Below are positions 1 to 6,502 of a stretch of DNA of 9,710 bases, piece after piece; within the stretch, counting starts at the first letter, position 1; the number at the start of each line of letters is the position of its first letter. The notes under the pieces were generated by a model. That model saw only the letters and a program-made list of their open reading frames with translations. It was not told the DNA's origin and did not search any database. Where the stretch lies: positions 1 to 9,710 of the forward strand of contig CAYXRK010000184.1 of NCBI GenBank assembly GCA_964467615.1. Direction: 5' to 3'. This DNA is from CAYXRK01 sp964467615. Its GTDB lineage: Bacteria; Hydrogenedentota; Hydrogenedentia; Hydrogenedentales; GCA-2746185. A program made the position numbers and the translations under genes.

Positions 1-2
1 CG

Positions 3-1928
3 CCGCGCTATTTGAAGCTACTCGAAATCATGTCCGCGCCGAACACAAAGCCAGAAGTCCTCGATTTCATGGCGCGCTTCATGGAAGACCGCCTCGGCAA
101 GGGCGTCGTGTTCGCGAAGGACGCGCCGAACTTCATCGCCAACCGAATCCTCACGTTCGGCTCGCAATACATCAACCACGAGATGGCGAAGGACGGCCTC
201 TCGGTCGAGGAAGTCGATGCGCTCACGGGGCCCAACGTCGGCCATGCGTCCTCCGCGACGTTCCGCACCGCGGACCTTGTCGGGCTGGACACGATGATCC
301 ACGTGCTCAGCAACGTCCAGGACAATTGCCCGAATGACGAACGTATCGACCTCATCCGTAAAACGCCGGATTTCCTCAAGAAGATGGTCGAACGGAAAAT
401 GCTCGGCACGAAGTCGGGCGGCGGGTTCTACAAAGCGACGGATAAGAAGGACGAAAAGGGCAGCCGCATCATCCTCGGCCTCGATCTGAACACGCTCGAG
501 TACCGCGACCCGATTAAGCCCCGCTTCGATTGCATCGGCGCCGCGCGCAAGGCCGAGACCGTCGAGGACAAAGTCCGCATCATGCACATGGGCGAGGACA
601 AGGGTTCGCAGTTCGCCTGGAAAGTCTTCGCGCACACGGCCATCTACGCGGCCAATCGCATCCCCGAAAGTGCGGACGACGTCCTCAACATCGACAATGC
701 CTGCAAGTGGGGCTTTGCGTGGGAGATCGGAATCTTCGAAACCTGGGACGCGCTCGGCTTTGACTACGTCTGCGACCGGATGGAAAAGGACGGCCTCACC
801 TTGCCGCCGATTGCGAAGGCTATGAAGGCCGCGGGCGCGAAACGGTTTTTCGATTTTCAAAAGGGCCGACGCGTGTATTTCGACCTCGCCTCGAAGAGCT
901 ACAAGCCCGTAAGTGAGACCTCGGTCAACCTCACACTTCTCAAAAAGACCAACAAGATCGTTAAGGAAAATGAGAGTTGTTCGCTCATCGACATCGGCGA
1001 CGGCATCATCTGCGCCGAGTTCCACACGAAGCTGAACAGCATCGACCAGGGCATGGGCCTGATGTTGCAAGAGGCCGTCACGCTGCTGAACGAGGACAAG
1101 TTCGACGGCATGGTCATCGGCAATCAGGGCGAGCATTTCTGCGCGGGCGCAAACATTTTCATGGTGCTCGGCGAGGCGATGCAGGGCAACTGGGCCGGCA
1201 TTGAGAAGGCCGTGGACGAACTGCAACAAGTCTTGATGGCCGTCCGTTTTTGCAAGAAACCCGTGGTGACCGCGCCGCATCATTTCACGCTCGGCGGCGG
1301 CTGCGAAATTTCACAGGCGGGCGCCCGCGCGGTCATCGCGGGAGAAACCTACGGCGGCTTGGTGGAAGTCGGTGTCGGCTTGTTGCCCGGAGGCGGCGGT
1401 TGCAAGGAACTGTTGCGCCGTGCGCTCGCTTACGTGCCTGAGAGCGTGACCGACGCGGACCCGTTCCCGTATGTCCGCCGCGCCTTCGAGAACATCGCGC
1501 AAGCGAAAGTCAGCACCAGCGGACTCGAATTCGTCGATCTCGGATACCTCAGCACGGAAGACATCGTCACCGCGAGCTTCGACAACCAGATCAAGCGCGC
1601 GAAGGACGTTTGCCTCGGTCTCGGCAAGATGGGCTATCGACCGCCGTTGCCCGCAACGCTTATCGCCCTCGGGGAACCCGCCCGCGCGGCCTTCCGCATC
1701 GCGGTCTACGGATTCCAACTCGGCGGCTTCGCCAGCGAACACGACGCCCTCATTGCGGAGAAAGTCGCGCATGTACTCACCGGCGGCAATCGTCCCGCGG
1801 GCGCAAAGATGACCGAGCAGGACGTGCTCGATCTCGAACGCGAAGCCTTCGTCAGCCTCTGCGGCACCGAGAAAACGCAAGAACGCATTCGTGCAATGCT
1901 CACGACGGGAAAACCATTGCGGAACTAG
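3..1928 (+). CDS. fadN: 3-hydroxyacyl-CoA dehydrogenase / enoyl-CoA hydratase fusion, FadN-type (5' partial)
   Basis: This cytoplasmic bifunctional beta-oxidation enzyme hydrates trans-2-enoyl-CoA and oxidises the 3-hydroxyacyl-CoA product with NAD+. The reading frame is open at the left edge. The first codons read P-R-Y-L-K-L-L-E, the usual end of the dehydrogenase NAD-binding domain, so the Rossmann fold with its GxGxxG lies upstream and roughly 150 residues are missing. Counting the TTG at 12 as residue 1, the dehydrogenase C-terminal domain follows, with DAPNFIANRI near 38-47 and KSGGGFYK near 134-141. A second helical domain comes next, then a crotonase domain from about 322. The crotonase has FCAGANI near 376, GGGCEIS near 428-434 and VEVGVGLLPGGGG near 451-463, which supply the oxyanion-hole glycines and the two catalytic glutamates. 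The order dehydrogenase then hydratase is that of Bacillus FadN, the reverse of E. coli FadB/FadJ. It ends at TAG 1926-1928, 61 bases before the thiolase. Confidence 0.93.
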   Translation, partial: PRYLKLLEIMSAPNTKPEVLDFMARFMEDRLGKGVVFAKDAPNFIANRILTFGSQYINHEMAKDGLSVEEVDALTGPNVGHASSATFRTADLVGLDTMIHVLSNVQDNCPNDERIDLIRKTPDFLKKMVERKMLGTKSGGGFYKATDKKDEKGSRIILGLDLNTLEYRDPIKPRFDCIGAARKAETVEDKVRIMHMGEDKGSQFAWKVFAHTAIYAANRIPESADDVLNIDNACKWGFAWEIGIFETWDALGFDYVCDRMEKDGLTLPPIAKAMKAAGAKRFFDFQKGRRVYFDLASKSYKPVSETSVNLTLLKKTNKIVKENESCSLIDIGDGIICAEFHTKLNSIDQGMGLMLQEAVTLLNEDKFDGMVIGNQGEHFCAGANIFMVLGEAMQGNWAGIEKAVDELQQVLMAVRFCKKPVVTAPHHFTLGGGCEISQAGARAVIAGETYGGLVEVGVGLLPGGGGCKELLRRALAYVPESVTDADPFPYVRRAFENIAQAKVSTSGLEFVDLGYLSTEDIVTASFDNQIKRAKDVCLGLGKMGYRPPLPATLIALGEPARAAFRIAVYGFQLGGFASEHDALIAEKVAHVLTGGNRPAGAKMTEQDVLDLEREAFVSLCGTEKTQERIRAMLTTGKPLRN

Positions 1929-1975
1929 AAATATACTCGTGATTCCGATTCGCACGGACAAACATCTATAGCCAC

Positions 1976-1981
1976 AGGAGG
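1976..1981 (+). promoter_or_regulatory. Shine-Dalgarno of the thiolase gene
   Basis: A full AGGAGG lies eight bases before the ATG at 1990. A second in-frame ATG at 1996 would sit 14 bases away, so the first ATG is the better start. The 61-base gap before it shows no obvious sigma-70 promoter or terminator, which fits co-transcription with the upstream dehydrogenase/hydratase gene. Confidence 0.8.
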
Positions 1982-1989
1982 TTCCTATC

Positions 1990-3150
<1,161 letters not shown>

Positions 3151-3165
3151 AAGGAGACCGGCCCT

Positions 3166-3354
3166 ATGAAGGGCATTCGTTTTTTGGTCGATGCACTTGG
3201 CGAGAAGACTGCAGTCGTCATAGATCTGAAGATACACGGCGAACTTTGGGAAGACATGTACGACTCTTTGCTCGCAGAACGTCGTTCTCAGGAGCCGCGA
3301 GAACCACTTTCAGAAGTGAAAAAGCATCTCCGCAGAAAAGGGAAAGTCCACTGA
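3166..3354 (+). CDS. Small antitoxin-like protein, no toxin partner visible
   Basis: This is a 62-residue protein. AAGGAG at 3151-3156, nine bases before the ATG, supports translation. It opens MKGIRFLVDALGEKTAVVIDL: a short strand, a turn, then a second strand. An acidic helix-like stretch (GELWEDMYDSLLAERR) and a basic end (SEVKKHLRRKGK) follow. From memory this matches small bacterial proteins of the Phd/RelB-like antitoxin type, in which an N-terminal DNA-binding part precedes a toxin-binding C-terminus. I cannot confirm the family here. No RelE/ParE- or PIN-like gene lies next to it: thiolase is upstream and a hydrolase begins two bases after its stop. It may therefore be an orphan antitoxin, a remnant of a lost pair, or a small protein with another role. 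Codon use resembles the flanking genes less than thiolase does. Confidence 0.72.
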   Translation: MKGIRFLVDALGEKTAVVIDLKIHGELWEDMYDSLLAERRSQEPREPLSEVKKHLRRKGKVH

Positions 3355-3355
3355 A

Positions 3356-4336
3356 ATGTGTGAATACACTTTAGTGTCCGGGACACAATTGTTCCGTGTC
3401 TCGCTTGTCTGTTGCGCTGCTGCGTTGTGCGCGATATCGGCCGGCGCCTGGCCCGACGATCTCTTCAATCGCGTCGAGCACCACTTCGCCGAGAACGAGG
3501 GCGTGAAAATCCACTACGTCTCGATCGGCAAAGGTCCACTCGTCGTCATGGTCCACGGCTTCCCGGACTGGTGGTATACCTGGGCTAACCAGATGGACGC
3601 GCTGTCCTCCGATTTCCGTTGCGTCGCGCTCGATTTGCGCGGCTACAACCAGAGCGACAAGCCCAAAGGCGTCGAGAACTACGCGGTGCCCAAGCTGATC
3701 GCGGACGTGCTCGCCGTCATCAAGGCCGAGGGCGCGGACAAAGTTGTCCTCGTCGGCCACGACTGGGGCGGCGGCATCGCGTGGCAGATCGCGTTGAGCA
3801 AACCCGAACTCGTCGACAAGCTCATCATCGTCGATCTGCCCCACCCGCGAGGGTTGCGCCGCGAGATGCTCATCAACGACGAGCACCGCGAACGCACGCA
3901 ATACGCGCGCGATTTCCAAAAGCCCGGCGCTGCAACACTCTGGCCGCCGGAGAAACTGTTGGCCCGCCTCGTTGGCCGCACGCGACCGGAATCCTGGACC
4001 GAAGACAAAAAGGCCCGCTATCTCGCCGCGTATCAGGCCTCGGACATCGAGGCGATGCTCAACATCTACAAGGCGAACTACAGCCCCACGGTGCCGCCCA
4101 AAGCGGAGTTGCCATACCACGACGATTCGCCCGTTGTGAAGACTCAAATGCCCGTGCTCATGTTCCACGGCCTTGCCGATCCCTCGCTGCACCGCGCCGC
4201 GCTGAACGATACATGGGAATGGATGAGCAAGGACCTCACCATCGTCACCTTCCCCGGTGTCGACCACTGGCCCCACCACGACGAGGCCGCGCTCGTTTCG
4301 AGCACGATGAAAAACTGGTTGCTTAGCCGGCAGTAG
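3356..4336 (+). CDS. Exported alpha/beta hydrolase, epoxide-hydrolase type
   Basis: This is a 326-residue alpha/beta-hydrolase-fold enzyme, probably secreted or periplasmic. A hydrophobic stretch VSLVCCAAALCAISAGAW (about residues 15-32) looks like a signal peptide with an Ala-Gly-Ala cleavage site. The motif HGFPDWWYTW (67-76) is the epoxide-hydrolase oxyanion motif HGxP. The nucleophile is D136 in GHDWGG, an aspartate as in epoxide hydrolases and haloalkane dehalogenases. D275 in HGLADPSLH is the likely acid and H304 in VDHW the catalytic base. The cap segment MLNIYKANYSP resembles the tyrosine-bearing lid of epoxide hydrolases. The real substrate is unknown. The start is uncertain: ATG 3356 is two bases past the previous stop with only GGGAAAG upstream, while TTG 3389 would give a shorter n-region just after a palindrome. 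The last 63 bases recur in diverged form at 6342-6404. Confidence 0.88.
   Translation: MCEYTLVSGTQLFRVSLVCCAAALCAISAGAWPDDLFNRVEHHFAENEGVKIHYVSIGKGPLVVMVHGFPDWWYTWANQMDALSSDFRCVALDLRGYNQSDKPKGVENYAVPKLIADVLAVIKAEGADKVVLVGHDWGGGIAWQIALSKPELVDKLIIVDLPHPRGLRREMLINDEHRERTQYARDFQKPGAATLWPPEKLLARLVGRTRPESWTEDKKARYLAAYQASDIEAMLNIYKANYSPTVPPKAELPYHDDSPVVKTQMPVLMFHGLADPSLHRAALNDTWEWMSKDLTIVTFPGVDHWPHHDEAALVSSTMKNWLLSRQ
3374..3386. repeat. Perfect 6-bp palindrome GTGTCC-G-GGACAC
   Basis: The arms GTGTCC and GGACAC are exact reverse complements around one G. The element overlaps the first codons of the hydrolase as called from ATG 3356. It could be an operator, a dispersed short repeat, or chance. If it is regulatory or a repeat, the coding start is more likely TTG 3389. 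Confidence 0.45.
4274..4336 (+). repeat. Left copy of imperfect direct repeat (3' end of hydrolase gene)
   Basis: The last 21 codons including the TAG stop match 6342-6404 without gaps, 52 of 63 bases identical. The best block, 4283-4311 against 6351-6379, has 28 of 29 identical. Five of the ten differing codons are synonymous, so both copies look as if they evolved as coding sequence. Confidence 0.85.
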
Positions 4337-4355
4337 CGCGCGGTATATGATGCGC

Positions 4356-4389
4356 ACATGTTCCGCTCGCGCCGTGGCGAGAAACATGT
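4356..4389. repeat. Imperfect hairpin downstream of the hydrolase gene
   Basis: ACATGTT (4356-4362) pairs with AACATGT (4383-4389), and CTCGC (4366-4370) pairs with GCGAG (4377-4381) around a six-base loop. Three unpaired bases lie on the left side and one on the right. No T-run follows, so it is not a convincing intrinsic terminator. A 26-codon open frame (ATG 4358 to TAG 4438) of host-like composition overlaps it. It has no recognisable product and no ribosome binding site. Confidence 0.4.
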
Positions 4390-4491
4390 CGTCACCTTGC
4401 GAACCGGAGACGGCCAAGGCGCAGTCCGGGTCATTTAGGCTGTGTAGGGACTGAACAACTATACGTAGATCGAGCTTTAGGATACTACCGA

Positions 4492-4520
4492 TTGACGCTT
4501 TTGCACGGGCGTGCTACTAT
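4492..4520 (+). promoter_or_regulatory. Near-consensus sigma-70 promoter of the cassette
   Basis: TTGACG at 4492-4497 (five of six consensus bases) and TACTAT at 4515-4520 (five of six) are separated by exactly 17 bases. The -10 box is preceded by TGC, an extended -10. Transcription would begin near 4527, leaving a leader of about 50 bases before GTG 4577. This is the clearest promoter in the window and suggests the cassette is expressed independently of the upstream hydrolase. It also rules against a GTG start at 4511, which lies just before the -10 box. Confidence 0.78.
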
Positions 4521-4564
4521 GTGTATGGTTCACAGAGAGTTTCTTGGCTCTCGGTCGAATGGGT

Positions 4565-4569
4565 GGAGG
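4565..4569 (+). promoter_or_regulatory. Shine-Dalgarno deciding the start of the protease-like gene
   Basis: GGAGG sits seven bases before GTG 4577. The competing in-frame ATG at 4559 lies upstream of this site with no comparable purine run at the right distance. GTG 4577 is therefore preferred. Confidence 0.65.
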
Positions 4570-4576
4570 GTGTTGT

Positions 4577-6118
4577 GTGACTGGGGTGGACTACACGTCG
4601 TCGCATCTGACGGTCGTGCCTGTACAGGAGGGTACCGAAGACGATGCGTGGAACGCTGTCGCTTCATGTTGTTCAGGCGCGGCACTTTCAGACTGGGGAC
4701 GTAGGATTCTACGGTCAGGTCTCGATGGTCATGCGAAGACCATCGTTGTAGAGCCTCACTACATCTGTAAGGATTATCGGAATATTTATAGCCATTTTTA
4801 TTCCAAGAAATTCATAAGTCGATCATCGTCGTGCAGCCGTCTCCACTTTTTTTCGGAACCCGCAATCGATGAGGGCGACGTCATCTTTGGTTTCGGAGAC
4901 CTGGCAGGTAGCTATATCGGATATTCGGTAATCGAACCGATTAATGACCGCTGTCTCGGGCGAACGGTCATCGACCCCTACAAGATAGGTTTCTCTACAA
5001 AATCCTTTCACTGCCTCCGGACCGAGTTTCCTGTTCACCTAAATGGCGCAAGATATTCGGTAAGGGGGTTTCCGTACAGGTCTCAAAGTGGTGAGGCTAC
5101 TTTGTGCGCTCAAACAGCACTCTGGGCGACTTGTCGTTATCTCTCTGAACGGTATTCTGCCTATAAGGAGATATATCCCCACGATCTAATTGCGATGACA
5201 GGAGATCACGAGGGCAGGAAGACTCCGTACCGAGGAATGGGTTATTCCGACTACTCCAGTATCTTATCCCAGTTTGGCTGTTTCCCTGCGTTGGTACGCC
5301 CGAGGGGGGATTGTCAGAAAGACGATTGGACGCGAGACGTCGACGCGTTTTACGATTTATACAGTTACATGGAATCTGGATTCCCTATTCTGACGAGCTT
5401 TGGGGGCCACGTCGTCATTATTGTGGGGCACACTAACGCGACAACTATTGACGATAGTGCCAAAACAGAGAACACCGGTTTTTATAACAGCGCATGGCTA
5501 GTGAATCGTTATGTTGTCGTGGATGATAACTTCTTTCCGTTTCAGGAATTGGGGTATAGAAGGGATAGTCGCTACTATGGCAATCATTATCGAGAACTTT
5601 CGAACCTGCCTTCAATAGACGGCATTTTCGCCGCCGTTGTTCCCCTTCCAGAAAAGGCCTTCCTCCCTCCTAAACACGCAAGAAACTATTGCTACAGTTT
5701 CTTGAATACGAAAGAAGCGAAATCTGAGATCGATTCTGTTCGGGCGAGGCTAGGGATATCGTCGAACGACAAACTAGTTACTCGTACTTTTCTTACTTCA
5801 TCTGTGCCTTTTAAGAAAAGAAAGGCGCAAATTGCGTTAAATTACTACGGGCATGGAATCGACCTGTGCTCGCTCCATCCAGTCGATTTAAATCTCCCTC
5901 ACTTCATTTGGGTAATGGAGATTTCTACGTTGAGTAAGCATATAGACGGATTTTGCATCGGCGAGATAGTCTTAGATGCATCGGCGGGCGCAGTTGATTG
6001 TAAGCCTATTTACGCGCGGATCGGTGAGTCGCTGTTTCGGGAGGGCGAAAGAGGAGCCGATACGGCACAATCTTTGCTGTGTTACAAACAATACTCACAC
6101 AACTTGGGAGAACATTGA
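4577..6118 (+). CDS. Uncharacterised papain-like cysteine protease-type protein
   Basis: This is a 513-residue protein that I cannot assign to a named family. Its centre reads as a papain-like fold. Gln170 and Cys177 lie in SQSGEATLCAQTALW, at the start of a likely helix. His278 lies in GGHVVIIVGHT, a strand motif typical of these enzymes. Asp316/Asp317 and Asn318 lie in YVVVDDNFFPF, where the third catalytic residue is expected. The N-terminal 150 residues form a separate region with SYIGYSVIEP (about 112-121) and GRTVID (128-133), a combination I recall from uncharacterised conserved bacterial proteins. The last about 150 residues, after ARNYCYSF, may form another domain. No signal peptide or membrane segment is evident, so it is probably cytoplasmic. 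Base composition is far lower in G+C than its neighbours, suggesting acquisition. Two bases separate its TGA from the next gene. A substrate is unknown and peptidase activity is inferred from motifs only. Confidence 0.8.
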   Translation: MTGVDYTSSHLTVVPVQEGTEDDAWNAVASCCSGAALSDWGRRILRSGLDGHAKTIVVEPHYICKDYRNIYSHFYSKKFISRSSSCSRLHFFSEPAIDEGDVIFGFGDLAGSYIGYSVIEPINDRCLGRTVIDPYKIGFSTKSFHCLRTEFPVHLNGARYSVRGFPYRSQSGEATLCAQTALWATCRYLSERYSAYKEIYPHDLIAMTGDHEGRKTPYRGMGYSDYSSILSQFGCFPALVRPRGDCQKDDWTRDVDAFYDLYSYMESGFPILTSFGGHVVIIVGHTNATTIDDSAKTENTGFYNSAWLVNRYVVVDDNFFPFQELGYRRDSRYYGNHYRELSNLPSIDGIFAAVVPLPEKAFLPPKHARNYCYSFLNTKEAKSEIDSVRARLGISSNDKLVTRTFLTSSVPFKKRKAQIALNYYGHGIDLCSLHPVDLNLPHFIWVMEISTLSKHIDGFCIGEIVLDASAGAVDCKPIYARIGESLFREGERGADTAQSLLCYKQYSHNLGEH

Positions 6119-6120
6119 AA

Positions 6121-6327
6121 ATGGGCACCAAAAACGGACAGAAGTACGTAACTGCAGATGAATTGTTCAAAAATCCGGTAGTATCGGAATCCTTCGCTGA
6201 GGCGCGCAAGGATTATCTTGGGCAATTGAAGAAGAACCTATTGGACGAGGTGCAATTACGTCAGCAAGAGGACTGGAGCGTCGTATCACACCTGTCCGTG
6301 GGTGGCGAAAACGTTCATTTCAAGTGA
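6121..6327 (+). CDS. 68-residue protein coupled to the protease-like gene
   Basis: I do not recognise this protein. ATG 6121 starts two bases after the preceding stop and has GGGAG at 6106-6110, ten bases upstream, so the pair is almost certainly co-transcribed and perhaps translationally coupled. The frame is open further upstream, but that part lies inside the preceding gene and lacks a better start. Residues 11-50 look helical and charged (TADELFKNP, then SFAEARKDYLGQLKKN). The end, WSVVSHLSVGGENVHFK, looks like a strand followed by a tail, with Gly61-Gly62 six residues before the C-terminus. Composition matches the AT-rich cassette. It could be a regulator, inhibitor, adaptor or substrate of the protease-like protein. 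Proximity is the only evidence for any of these. Confidence 0.72.
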   Translation: MGTKNGQKYVTADELFKNPVVSESFAEARKDYLGQLKKNLLDEVQLRQQEDWSVVSHLSVGGENVHFK

Positions 6328-6341
6328 AGATGGTTCGGCGA

Positions 6342-6404
6342 TACGACGATGAGGCCGCGCTCGTTTTGAGCACGATGAAGAATCGGCTTCTGAGCCGGCA
6401 CTAG
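6342..6404 (+). pseudogene. 3' stub of a hydrolase paralogue (right copy of the direct repeat)
   Basis: Read in frame this encodes DDEAALVLSTMKNRLLSRH then TAG. It aligns with the C-terminus of the epoxide-hydrolase-type protein (HDEAALVSSTMKNWLLSRQ, stop), including the stop position. Similarity ends sharply before 6342, where the preceding bases belong to the tail of the cassette. No start or upstream homology exists, so this is not a gene. It is either what remains of a second tandem hydrolase copy or the original gene end displaced by integration. Confidence 0.78.
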
Positions 6405-6412
6405 CGTAGTTC

Positions 6413-6458
6413 CGTGGCATGGGCTTCCAGCCCATGCGCCTCGAAGCCCGTTGCCACG
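6413..6458. repeat. Intergenic hairpin repeat upstream of uvrC
   Basis: CGTGGCA (6413-6419) pairs with TGCCACG (6452-6458), and GGGCTTC (6421-6427) with GAAGCCC (6443-6449), making a 14-bp stem with a small internal loop and a 15-base apical loop. The left arm can instead fold locally: GCATGGGCT pairs with AGCCCATGC (6417-6437) around TCC. Two mutually exclusive perfect stems look like a mobile palindromic intergenic repeat rather than chance. The type is familiar to me from planctomycete-like genomes, but copy number cannot be judged from one window. No T-run follows. Confidence 0.6.
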
Positions 6459-6502
6459 CCCAACCTCCGCGCTCCGATATCATGGCGTGTACACGGCCCA
6501 CG

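Larger units (their letters stand above)
4337..6341. other. AT-rich accessory cassette between two hydrolase 3' ends
   Basis: About 2.0 kb separates the two copies of the hydrolase 3' end. From roughly 4440 to 6330 the composition falls: two 60-base lines I counted gave 42 and 47 percent G+C, against about 68 percent for a line in uvrC. Codons such as ATA, TTA and AGG become frequent. The first about 100 bases (4337-4440) are still GC-rich, so the compositional boundary is near 4440. The cassette holds one promoter and two coupled genes on the + strand. No integrase, transposase or terminal inverted repeats are visible, so it is not a complete mobile element. Its movement, if any, is inferred only from composition and the bracketing repeats. 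Confidence 0.65.

Noticed and set aside
18..1283. Long reverse-strand open frame opposite the dehydrogenase/hydratase gene
   Set aside because: Its translation is rich in Arg, Asp, Val and His with no recognisable motif. It is the usual antisense shadow of a GC-rich gene whose + strand shows clear enzyme motifs.
4356..4389. Intrinsic terminator after the hydrolase gene
   Set aside because: The stem is imperfect and is followed by mixed sequence rather than a run of T, so it is listed only as a hairpin.
3371..4417. 348-codon reverse-strand open frame opposite the epoxide-hydrolase-type gene
   Set aside because: The + strand carries the full catalytic set, and the reverse product has no family features. 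It is a composition artefact.
4511..4513. GTG at 4511 as start of the protease-like gene
   Set aside because: It lies immediately upstream of the -10 box of the cassette promoter, before the predicted transcription start, and has no Shine-Dalgarno.
4337..6341. Insertion sequence or complete transposon
   Set aside because: No transposase or integrase, no terminal inverted repeats and no short exact target duplication are visible. Only composition and diverged gene-end repeats support mobility.
6419..6421. ATG at 6419 as start of uvrC
   Set aside because: It lies inside the hairpin repeat and would add residues without counterpart in UvrC proteins. ATG 6503 gives a length near the family norm.
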